DNA of 29,408 nucleotides from Chara braunii (taxonomy: Eukaryota; Streptophyta; Charophyceae; Charales; Characeae). Position numbers and translations under genes: made by a program. Where the stretch lies: NCBI GenBank assembly GCA_003427395.1, contig BFEA01000133.1, positions 2,580,817 through 2,610,224 of the forward strand, written 5' to 3'. Shown here in pieces: positions 18,883-27,540 of the stretch (position 1 is its first letter; each line of letters starts with the position of its first letter). The notes beneath the pieces were generated by a model. The model was not told the origin of the DNA. It worked only from the letters and a program-made list of their open reading frames with translations, and ran no database searches.

Positions 18883-19582
18883 TGGAAAGAATGGTGATGG
18901 AGGAAACAGAGAAAGAAGAAAGTATGATGAGCATCCTAAAAGGAGTTTTGTCTGGTACTATTGCGGTGAAGGAGGTCACACTACCACCTATTGCAAGCCT
19001 CTTGAGGAGGATGTGAGGAGTGGGGTGGCAAAGAAGGACGCGATGAGTCATGTCTGTGATAATTCATGGAACAAGTTGGACCCTTGACATCCTGAAGGTA
19101 TGCGACTTCTTGCTCTTAAGCATGATGAGAAGATAAAAATTAAGAAGAAGAGAAAAACTAATGTGAATGTTCATTTTCTTATTGAAGAGTTGCCTAATGA
19201 GCTAGTACAAGGAACAAGCGACCTCCATACCAAGGTTGAGCTATCTTTGCAGTCCTTGACATTGACAAAATGTGAGCCCAGTGAGGGTTCTACAAGTAAG
19301 TCTCTGTTAGAAGGGAATCCTATTTCTCAAAATCTTTTTGAGTTAGTAGAATCCTCTTTCAATGAGATGGTTTGCTTCCTGACTAATATGATGTCTTTCC
19401 ATGACGATTTACCTTCAGAACTCGATATGGAACCTAGTGTCAGGATTAGCGAAGTAAGAAACCTCCAAGCCCGTATGACGCCTCAAATGATAGAAGAAAA
19501 GAAAAGGAAGAAGGCTGAGGAATCGCTGATTAACATCCTTGATGACCCTGAACCGGATCGCTCACAAGGAAATAATGAATAG
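18870..19582 (+). pseudogene. Gag nucleocapsid (degenerate zinc knuckle) and Gag-Pol linker
   Basis: This is the second frame after the capsid. Codons 18,953-18,994 encode a zinc-knuckle-like WYYCGEGGHTTTYC. The spacing matches the CX2CX4HX4C nucleic-acid-binding knuckle, but the first Cys is Trp (TGG), so metal binding is compromised. TGA 19,085 interrupts, followed by a 160-codon stretch starting at ATG 19,100. That stretch is acidic and Ser/Glu/Leu-rich without a known domain, ends in a Lys-rich helix and stops at TAG 19,580. The same frame continues into the protease, so this was a continuous Gag-Pol reading frame. Confidence 0.75.
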
Positions 19583-19642
19583 GGGAGAAAATTTTTTTTT
19601 ATTCTCAAGAGTGATCTAGAGAATGGGACAGTAATTTCTTAT

Positions 19643-20488
19643 GTGATTACTAAAATGCTGGAAGAGACGGAAGTGATACTGTCCTTCAAGGAAGCAATGA
19701 CTCTAACACCTAGGCTGAGAGAGGAACTGAAAAAGTTGATTGAGAAGAAAAAACTGGAAGTTAATTACTTGGGATCAGTCTTTCCTAACCAAGTGAACAG
19801 GTCACTGTTAAGTTGCAAGATGAGATTCACAACCATGAGATGTGGGCATCTTACAATACGTATTAATCAAGTGAAGATTCTAGCCCTGGTGGATTCTGGG
19901 GCGGAGATGATACTTATTTCTCGAAGAACGATGAAAGCATGTAATTTGTCTATTGATAGACCTGCAAAGAATGTATTGAGCAATATTGCAGGAGAGCTGT
20001 TTGTGGAAGGATTTATTGTTAATCTGCCCATCAGAGTCGGAACAATGACTGTGGAGTTACTGGGATTTGTAGTGACGGATCTGGATCTTGATTGTATCTT
20101 GGGAACGTCATTCTTGCATAGGATGGAGGCGGTTCAATTCTTCAGTCATGAGGGATCATCTTGGATCGGCCTACAAGACCCTGAGACTGTTCAGGAACAA
20201 ACCTTTATGGTTTGTACAAAGAGTGATTTCAAGCATCAACTGTCTGCTAATTCAATCAGAAGAGAAGAGTCTACAAAAAATATTAGAAGATTAAAAGCAG
20301 AAGGAAAACCAGAAGTGAACGAAGAAATTTTGTTACGTATCAATCAGATTTCGAATATGATAAAAACCCTTGGTAATCTCGAGGATGAAGACGGACAAAT
20401 TGAAGAATTCAAAAGGGTTGTAGAGACTGCCAAGGGAGGAAAAATGAAATTAAAGTTTGCATCGACTCACCCTTTTTTAGGAAAATAG
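19643..20488 (+). pseudogene. Retroviral-type aspartic protease region
   Basis: An open stretch of 281 codons is in the same frame as the zinc knuckle and linker, and starts without ATG (GTG at 19,643, first ATG 19,655). The pepsin-like monomer signature ALVDSGAEMILIS lies at codons 81-93, catalytic Asp at codon 84 (19,892). The second signature LDCILGTSFL is at codons 149-158, giving the usual spacing of about 65 residues for a homodimeric protease that matures Gag-Pol. Residues after about 170 form a charged helical connector to RT. Catalytic motifs look intact, but the frame is lost before RT begins. Confidence 0.9.
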
Positions 20489-20523
20489 TCACTGGGTCAA
20501 AAAGAAAATAAAAGCCCAAGGGG

Positions 20524-21180
20524 GTGAAGAAAAACCCGGTGGCAGTCCTAATAGAAAAAAATTATGATGAAGCATTGGAAAAGGAGAGGAGAATTATAAA
20601 AGCATTGAGAGAATCAGCGAAACTGGGGAATAGAGTCACCAAAGAGAGATTTGACACAATGAAGATAGACTCGGATCAGTTTATCCTATCTAAAGAGAAG
20701 GAATATATCTTCATGATGTGTTAGGAATTCTCAGGTGCTTTCTCCTTTAACGATGAAGAGAGAGGGCGGTTAGACGTGGACATGATCAAGATGGCCAAGA
20801 TCTGGACAGTTGATCATGTTCCATGGAATGATAGACCAACCAAGTATGCCCTGAAGGAAGAAGCAGAAGTTGTAAAGTACCTTGACAAGAATATTGCATC
20901 TAATGTTGCTGAACCTGCTGATGGACCGTATGCTAACCACTGGTTTTGTTTTTGGAAACAAGGGGGCAGGTTGAGATAAATTCAGAATCTTCAGAAGTTC
21001 AACTCTGTGACAGTACGTGATGCAAGAAGTCTTCCTAATGCTGATCTCCTCTCTGAATCCTTTGCTGGTCGATGTATTTATTCTTTGGTTGATTTGTATT
21101 CTGGCTATGATCAATTTCTCATTGATCCCACTAGCAGGTCAATGACTGTCATGCACACGCCAAGGGAGTTTGTTCAGATG
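20524..21180 (+). pseudogene. Reverse transcriptase, N-terminal fingers and palm
   Basis: A frame different from the protease carries the RT start. It shows the EFSGAFSF and VPWNDRPTKYA words of the Ty3-type RT N-terminus, then SNVAEPADGPYANHWF, then NLQKFNSVTVRDARSLPN (the region that selects nucleotides and template). SLVDLYSGYDQ supplies the first catalytic Asp of the palm. Stops TAG 20,722 and TAA 20,977 interrupt it. The similarity leaves this frame near 21,179 inside the word that should continue to the YxDD motif, so an indel lies there. Confidence 0.9.
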
Positions 21181-22292
21181 TGGTACCTCAGGGTTGGACT
21201 AACGGCGTGGCAGTGGTTCAAAGGGATATGATCAAAGTCATGCAAGATATCTCTCCTGAAATAACCAGCCCCTACATTGATGACAATCAAGTAAAAGGAC
21301 CTCTGATAAGAGATGAGACTTTGGTCGCAGGGGGAGTCAGAAAGTTTGAATGGGAACATGCCGAAGGGATAAAGATGGTCCTAGAGAGACTTCAGAAATA
21401 TAATCTGACTGTCAGTGTGCCAAAGTCCCTTCTCTTTCAACCAGAGGTAATAATCTTGGGCTTCAGATGTTTCTCCAACGGTAGGAGTCCGGATCCCAAG
21501 AAGATAGACAAGATCTTAAACCGACCTCTGCCTCTCAAGAGAGTGACAGACGTCAGAAGCTTCTTGGGAGTCTGTGGATTCTGGAGGATTTTTATTCCTC
21601 GTTTTGCTACCCTCGCAGAGCCTCCAAGGGAGATGGTAAGACAAGGGGTTAACTTAGCATGGAATGATAAAAGACAAGTTGTTGCTGAAACACTACAAGA
21701 AAAATTAAAAGATGGTGGTGTAGTGCTGGGAGTGTCATTTTATGATGATGAAGAGGCAAGACCCTTTATCATTGAGGCGGATGGAGGACCAGTTGCTCTG
21801 GGTGGAGTGCTCATTCAGAAAGATGAGAATGAAAGAGAGAGACCTCTAAGATTTGAGAGCAGAACCCTCAATTCTACGGAAAGGGGCTACACCCAATTCA
21901 GAAAAGAGTTGTTGTCGATCATCCATAGCCTAAGGTGCTTCAGGCACTACGTGCTAGGAAGGAGATTCATCCTGAGGACTGATGTATCTGCTGTAATTGG
22001 TGCCATTAAAAAGCACCAACAGGTAGATCCAACAGTTAGTAGGTGGATCGCCTTCATCTGGACTTATGATTTTAAACTGGAAAAGATCCCCACAGAGAAG
22101 AACAGAGCAGATGGTCTAAGCCGGATTGAGTGGCGAGGAAAAGAAGAAGAAGATGATAATGGAACGATTGAAAAATCTGCCTATGTTGATAATTTCCAGA
22201 ATGAAAAAGATGATGAGGATTATGAGGTGTCATGTTCCTACAAGAGGAGCCTGTGGCCAGAAGAGAGAGACAGTTGGGGAGAGATCCTATGA
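21180..22292 (+). pseudogene. Reverse transcriptase C-terminal part plus RNase H
   Basis: This is the third pol frame, open for 370 codons and without an ATG start (GTG at 21,180). PQGWTNGVA is followed by the YIDD catalytic box at codons 32-35 (21,273-21,284), then QVKGP and the thumb/connection words GFRCFSNGRSPDP and RSFLGVCGFWRIFIP. The RNase H domain spans about codons 195-315. It retains all four acidic residues: Asp201 (EADGG), Glu243 (KELL), Asp268 (RTD) and Asp311 (ADGLSR). This enzyme copies RNA to DNA and degrades the RNA strand. The tail after codon 320 is a Glu/Asp-rich linker that runs into a stop at 22,290. The piece is uninterrupted, the best preserved part of pol. Confidence 0.95.
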
Positions 22293-23674
22293 ATCAGTCA
22301 TTGGGAAAGAAGAGGAAGATGAACCAAACGACTGGTATGCTAGAGTTAATGCTGCAGCAGTGGCTGCCCATGAGATTAGGGAAAGCTCTGGTTCAAAGGA
22401 AGAAGAATAGAGTGAAAAAAAAAGAAGATGAGATATTTTTCTTATTTGAAGAATATGAAGGAAACTATCAAGAGATTGGCAAGAAGATGGAGAAGGAGCA
22501 GCTAAAAGAATATTATTGCAAGAATTTAAGGAAGAAATTTAGACCAAAAAGAGGGCATCTCTTTGTGGATGGTAAGGGAGGTTTACCTCCACTAAGAGTG
22601 GTTTGTGGTAAGGAGAGACAGCTGGAGATAATTGCTGCTCTACATGAAGGGGTTGCTGGCGGTCACAGGGCTGCTGAAGCAACCTACTCCAAGACTGTCA
22701 AACTCTACTTCTGGCCTGGCATGATTTTCAGATTTTGTAAATCATGTGTGTTGTATCAGAAGAGGTCTACCACAAAAATGATTGAGCCTTTATTCCCCAC
22801 TATCCTGGTAGAGCCAGGCAGCAGAGTTCATCTGGATCTCATCACTATGCCTCCAAGCAAGGGAGGGATGAAATATATACTAAATATGAGAGATAATTTA
22901 TCTGGATATGTTGACGCAAAAACTCTGAAAAGGAAGACAGCCGAGCAAGTGGCTGACTGGATAGAAGAAGTCTATCTCAGGTATCCTTTTATCAGAGAAT
23001 TTGTCTCAGACAGAGGATCAGAATTCATAAATGAGGTTGTCAGAAGAACCACACTCAGATTGGGTGTCAGAATTCGGTATGTGACTACCTATCATTCTCA
23101 AGCGAATGCACCTGTTGAAAGGGGTCACAGAACTTTGAAGGATTCATTGGCCAAGTGGTGTGAAGGGAATCTCAGCAACTGGCCAAAAGTATTAAGAGCA
23201 GTTGTATATGCTGACAACATCACAGTCAAAAGAACTACTGGCTATGCACCCTTTACACTGTGGTATGATCGATATGCTACGTTGCCTATTGAGAGTATCG
23301 TTAAGACATGGTCAAGTCAGGAAAGTGACAAAGATTATTCCATCTTAGAGCTCCTACAGATCAGAATGAGACATATATCATAAGTTGATCACGCAGTGAT
23401 GGATGCTGCAGAGAGAATGACATCAAGGAGATTGTCAGATCAAGAAAGGTGGAACAATAAAATATATATAAGAAAAGAAAGATTGAAGATTGGAGATGCT
23501 GTCCTTCTGTTTGACAGTTCCCTTGAGACTCAGTGGACTAAAAGATTGGAGCCTAGATGGCTTGGTCCTTACAGAATCACAGGTAAAGCAGAAGGAAAAA
23601 TTTATGAGATATCAGAAATGGATGGATCCAAGGTTCATGACATGGTGTCGGCACCAATACCCTTACAAGGGTAA
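22232..23674 (+). pseudogene. Integrase with zinc-binding, catalytic and GPY/F regions
   Basis: The frame opens at ATG 22,232, but protein-like sequence in it starts only near 22,410. Between RNase H and there, a piece in yet another frame (to 22,410) carries the linker, so two further indels occurred. The HHCC zinc region uses His138, His145, Cys169 and Cys172 (codons from 22,232). The catalytic triad is Asp202, Asp260 (VSDRGSEF) and Glu296 (SQANAPVERGHR), with 35 residues between the last two. TAA 23,381 breaks the C-terminal part, which resumes in the same frame with LEPRWLGPYRI, the GPY/F module, and ends at 23,672. No chromodomain follows. It inserts element DNA into the host genome. Confidence 0.95.
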
Positions 23675-24660
23675 TTGTGCGTACTTTTGCACCTCGCGGG
23701 AGGAGCATTCTTGATAAAATTCAAGGAAGTGGCATGCATTCGCTCGATCGCGACTGACTCTTGGAAGTCAGGAAGTGGCGGGCGCACGCTTGGATGAGTC
23801 AAAGGATGTGTATATGGGCGTGCACTTTGTGGGCACGCGTTAGTTAAAATTTTTGACTAGTGTGAACAAACGAACCGCTCAGTGGTCCAAGTTAGAAATA
23901 AGCTAGAGGTTTGGATAGTGTAGCGCGGGCCGCAACTTTGGACGCACTGACAAGGTCGCCACCGGCGCAAAGTTAAACCGTCGAGGCTATGGCTAGAGGA
24001 AAACTTTCGACTAACTTGCGGAAGGGCGACATTTTGAGGCCGCACCATGTGAAGCATGCAAGTACTACGTTTGACTATAAAGGTATCGGCGGTAGGAGCC
24101 GTAACAAATTTTAGCTAGGTACGACGCGTGGATACGGCGCGAGCAAAAGTCGGAGTCTTTCCGACCAAAGACGATAAAAGCATGCTCTTTTCGATGAGTA
24201 CGGCGGGCTACGAGAGCCTCGGCCCGTGACCGCGGCATGACGGGGCAGTGCGTATGGTGAACTCAGCAAATNGCCGTCCGCCAAGCGGAGAACATGGCCG
24301 TACGGGGCCTTGGGCTCAAGGGGCAGACCAAGAGAGGGCATTGGCGCACCCTTGCAGGCCCGGGTAGGCTGTAACAGGCTGCAGTTACTCTTCATATGCA
24401 GAACTGGGTCTGCTGCAACCAGACTTGGGCTTAGCCCTATAGGTTACGTCATTGAACTTCCACCAGGGGCATCCCAGGATCAAGGCCAGCAGCCAGCATT
24501 ACAGGAGCGGAGGAGCGTTTCCTGGAGAAGACTGGGGGGTTGATTGAGGGGTTGAGGATCCTGCAGGACTATCCCCCTTAGTTTTGCTGGGGAGTCCTAC
24601 CGCGGGCCCGAGAGGGAGGGCTGAGGATCAAGTACCAACGACCTGCTCCCCCTATTCCGA
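23675..24660. other. Downstream of integrase: no gene and no recognisable 3' LTR
   Basis: A purine-rich gcgggaggagc at about 23,697-23,707 could be a remnant polypurine tract, the site where an LTR should begin. The following DNA does not match the candidate 5' LTR. An aggaagtggc word is duplicated at about 23,725 and 23,772. A short hairpin (GTCTTT/AAAGAC) lies near 24,153-24,170, and one N is at 24,272. The 3' LTR may have been lost by deletion or replaced by other repeats. Confidence 0.5.
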
Positions 24661-25256
24661 TTTTCTAGGTTTTTTATTTATTATTGTTATTTTTTTTACT
24701 TTCATTTTCTTTTTCCCTTATTTCTTGTTTTTGTCCCATATGTTGAACGTGGTCCGGCAGTGGCACCGGAACCGGCCGTGACCAGGGGACACAGCGGACA
24801 CCGACTTCGATCCGCTGTATGAGGCGTGGGTGTGAGCCTGCCCAGTTCCATCTTGCTGTGAGAACTTTGTGTGTGGGCCCGCCCAGTCCCATTTCTGCAA
24901 TAAGGGGGTTGAGCGTGACCCTGCCCATCAAGGCCGGCAAGGCATGGGACCGGCTACACAGTTTTTCCGAGGTTCCAAAGGTACCATTTGGTGTATGACC
25001 GCTTGACGGCAGCCGCAGTTGTGTAGCCGCGGGGTACAAAAATTCACGGTCACATCCGAGGGCGACCACAGATGCCTATTTTTTTTATTTTATTTTTGTA
25101 AAGCTTCCCTGTCAAGAAGTTTGCACAGTTGTGGATGGTGCTGTGCGACCTGCGAAGCACCAATTTGCGGTTCCTACAGACAACCAAGGCTTGTTCCATC
25201 TAAAGAGGTACAACAGTGTGACCTGACCGTGTCCAGAACCTCAAAAGTTGGCATAT

Positions 25257-25285
25257 CCCAGATCTGCATATTTTGCAAATTTGGG
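25257..25285. repeat. Hairpin, copy 1 (imperfect)
   Basis: Arms CCCAGATCTGCA and TGCAAATTTGGG enclose tattt. Ten of twelve arm positions pair canonically, and one of the other two is a G-T wobble. It corresponds to the perfect hairpin at 25,688-25,714 in the next repeat copy. Confidence 0.85.
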
Positions 25286-25687
25286 GTGCGGTGTGAGCAT
25301 GCCCGGTTGGGACCCGCAGATGGTGAACCATGCCAAGGCATAGCAGGGCGGGAGACTGGGGGCAGTGGCCGCTGCAGCAACACTGACTGTGCGCAGCCGT
25401 TCACATGGAACCCTTTGCCACACCGGTCTTCAAAGTTCCTATCTGAGAGCTGCTACTACCGCCAAGATATGCAGCGGGACCTGCGTCACCTGGGATCACG
25501 CTGCAAGGGTTGCGGGCCCCGCACTCCTCTACTCTTCACGACAACCGAACATAGGCCGCACACCCGGCATCATGGGACCAGCAAAGTACCAATCCGACAT
25601 TGCTGCAGGCACGTAGGGCCTTGTCCNATCTGAAAAGGNACAGCAGTGCGACCCGAACCATGCTCAAAGCCTCGAATTTGGTCTGTC

Positions 25688-25714
25688 CCAAATCTGCATA
25701 CTTTGCAGATTTGG
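25688..25714. repeat. Perfect 11-bp hairpin, copy 2
   Basis: Arms CCAAATCTGCA and TGCAGATTTGG are exact reverse complements around a 5-base loop (tactt). The structure is kept in both repeat copies despite loop and flank changes. Confidence 0.95.
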
Positions 25715-25950
25715 AGTCGCAGTGTGAGCATGCCCGTTGGGGCCTGAAAGATGTGAACTGTGCCTGGGCGGAACGACCCGGGGCACTATAGGGAGGCCTG
25801 CAGCGGTGTTGAGTGCACAGCTGGTCACATGGAACCCCTCCCCGTTTTGCTGTGTTTTTTTTTTTGTTTTGTTTTTACTTATTTTCATATACCCTTTGGT
25901 TCCACTTGGGAGACGGCCCAGGCGTTGGTTCCGGGGCTGGCTAAGGTATC

Positions 25951-26210
25951 AATGGGCTAAGCTCAGTTGGTACACCTATGAATGGTTGACATACATACCT
26001 AAGTTCGAGCCCCGCTGGAAACAGGTGAATAAAGGGTAAAAGTATAATTTTGCATTGATATGGGCTGGGGCGGTACCAGTCCCAAGGCAGAGTAGACAGG
26101 TACAACGGGCCAACTCAGTGGTACATGCAGAACTGTTGAAGTACAGACCTGAGTTCGAACTCCAAGAAGTAGATAAGCGGATGATGCAATTCTGAATCAC
26201 CCCGGGGGCG
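25951..26210 (+). mobile_element. Dimeric tRNA-derived SINE-like element
   Basis: Unit 1 has an A-box-like gggctaagctcagttgg at 25,954-25,970 and a B-box agttcgagccc at 26,002-26,012. Unit 2 has gggccaactcagtgg at 26,107-26,121 and gagttcgaactcc at 26,151-26,163. Spacing between boxes is 45-48 bases as in tRNA genes, and the units repeat with a period of about 150-153 bp. The tails also match (tataattttgcattgat and gatgcaattctgaatcac, then a G-rich end). The anticodon region and acceptor stem do not fold as a real tRNA, so a tRNA-derived, RNA polymerase III-type SINE dimer is the best reading. Confidence 0.6.
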
Positions 26211-26246
26211 GGGCTGCCCATCTCCGTGGGGATATCCCAGTGTCGT

Positions 26247-26295
26247 GCCCACGGGTCAATCCTTGGTACAAGGAGTATTAGCTTGACTCGTGGGC
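26247..26295. repeat. Nested hairpin
   Basis: Outer arms GCCCACGGGTCAA (26,247-26,259) and TTGACTCGTGGGC (26,283-26,295) pair over 13 positions, with one G-T. Inside them TCCTTG and CAAGGA (26,260-26,274) form a second perfect 6-bp stem with loop gta. It lies 37 bases downstream of the SINE dimer. Confidence 0.9.
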
Positions 26296-26299
26296 AAGG

Positions 26300-27540
26300 G
26301 TGGTTGTGTGCAACTTTTGATCCTGGCCAGCAGAAGGTTGGTGTGTTCGCTGCCGTGGCCAGCGGTCACAGCTCGAGTAGGATGAGTATTAAAGACTACT
26401 CGGTCCGACAGCAAAGCCTTATGAAGCTTCACTTCTCGGTTGGGCTGCTGTCGGATTGGCTGCCACTAGGCACTGCGCTCGCATCAAGGAAAAGAGGGGC
26501 ACGGCCAGGGTATTTGTGGCCCGTCTAAGTGTGAGAGGATTGAGTGTGAGCATGCCAATGGGATTAGAGGGGTGATGAGCCACTGCCCGAAGTAGAGTGA
26601 TGGGCCAAAGCAGGTGGCGCTGGTGGAAGCACGCAGGGACAGCAGTGTGCAACCCGTGCTTAGTTCAACAGGCTGGTATAAAGGCAGATGCATCAAGGTG
26701 CGATCTCGCGCTAGATACATCTGCAGGTAAGGAAGGAGAAAGCAACCAGACGAAAGGCTATGGCGGGAATAAACTGCTATACCATGCTTGTTTCTTAACA
26801 AAACCAAGCAATGGAAAGTGGTAGGCGGGGTTCTTGGACAGGGCGAGCGCAATAGTAGTGTTAGTTTTTGGTGCTAGTTGTGCAGGAAGGGAGGTTAGAA
26901 GAAAAAGACGTGCGCGAGAGATGGCGGACAGGCGAAAGAAGAGAAAAGAAACGGGCATATCTCGCCCGATTCTCAACAGAATCAAGCGAGGTAAAACTCG
27001 AAATTGGGGTTTTGACATGTTCCGGAACAGATGGTCATGTTAGAATTCCCAGTCGAGCGACGGTCTGGTCGGTATCAACGGTAAACGCTGCGCGTGTGAG
27101 GATGGCGGGTGCATCTTCCCACGATCAGGCAGGGGATTCACTCTACTTCTCTCGTCCGACCTAGGGAAGTAGCCACTCTCTATCGCTCTGCGCATGAGAC
27201 TTGAAGGCGGTGTAGTAGTAAGGAGGAGATTGAGAAGCGAAAGAGAAGGAGGGCACATGAGGCACTAGAGAGTAGGAGGGGCGTGAAGTGTGGTGCTCAT
27301 CTCAGCGACAGATTTGAAGGTAATCATCTGCTTTTCGTGTCAGCGCTCGCGATCCGGTGGCGCTCTTCACCGTCGGGTTGGAGACTTACCTGGTTCTGGT
27401 GATTCCGTCCGTCATCTGAATGTATCTTCTCAAGATCTTGCGGAAGACTCATTCATTTGCACGTACGACTGGAAGGCATCATACCTCTCCACGTTCTAGC
27501 AGCAGACTCATTCTAATATTGCACATATGAGTAGTGGAGC
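26300..27540. other. No supported gene; one long hairpin
   Basis: ORFs of 70-120 codons on both strands (for example 26,484-26,852 minus and 26,868-27,164 plus) overlap one another and have no motif. Arms GCAGATGCATC (26,684-26,694) and GATACATCTGC (26,714-26,724) pair over 11 positions with one G-T. The word tcgaaattggggttttgac near 26,998 is almost the same as one near 8798, indicating a dispersed repeat shared with the 8.4-9.1-kb unit. Confidence 0.5.

Larger units (their letters stand above)
15738..23674 (+). mobile_element. Degenerate Ty3/gypsy LTR retrotransposon with a repeated pre-gag region
   Basis: The order is primer binding site, repeated unknown domains (16,066-17,940), Gag (18,022-18,882), zinc knuckle and linker (to 19,582), protease, RT, RNase H, then integrase, all on the plus strand. 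RT-RNase H before integrase is the diagnostic order of Ty3/gypsy (Metaviridae). The element is split by at least 13 in-frame stops of all three types and by several frameshifts, so it is not autonomous. RT features such as SLVDLYSGYDQ, a YIDD active site followed by QVKGP, and QGWTN resemble, from memory, a gypsy lineage seen in fungi and non-seed plants or algae more than angiosperm chromoviruses. No chromodomain is visible after integrase. No 3' LTR was recognised. Confidence 0.92.
24826..25890. repeat. Diverged tandem repeat, about three copies, each near a T-rich tract
   Basis: Copies at about 25,192-25,440 and 25,619-25,860 (period about 427 bp) share taaagaggta/tgaaaaggna, a hairpin segment, gtgtgagcatgcccg, and a cacatggaaccc end. 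A more diverged copy precedes the T-tract at about 25,078. The word gtgtgagcctgccc and relatives also occur at 24,831, 24,869, 24,909 and 26,541. T-rich tracts lie at about 24,668-24,730, 25,078-25,100 and 25,852-25,880, like reversed poly(A) tails. Two Ns (25,627 and 25,639) fall inside one copy. Confidence 0.7.

Noticed and set aside
22126-22410. Separate 94-codon gene between RNase H and integrase
   Set aside because: It is a charged linker read in an alternative frame between two pol domains and is best explained as the frameshifted RNase H-integrase connector.
16066-23674. Stop codon reassignment to explain in-frame stops
   Set aside because: TGA, TAA and TAG all interrupt conserved regions and true frameshifts are also present, so decay explains it better.
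25019-25633. Open frame of 204 codons
   Set aside because: It starts at TTG and runs through the diverged repeat copies and their hairpin. The amino acid pattern reflects the repeat, not a protein.
25951-26163. Two genuine tRNA genes
   Set aside because: A-box and B-box words are present, but acceptor and anticodon stems do not pair and the units share non-tRNA tails, so a tRNA-derived repeat is more likely.
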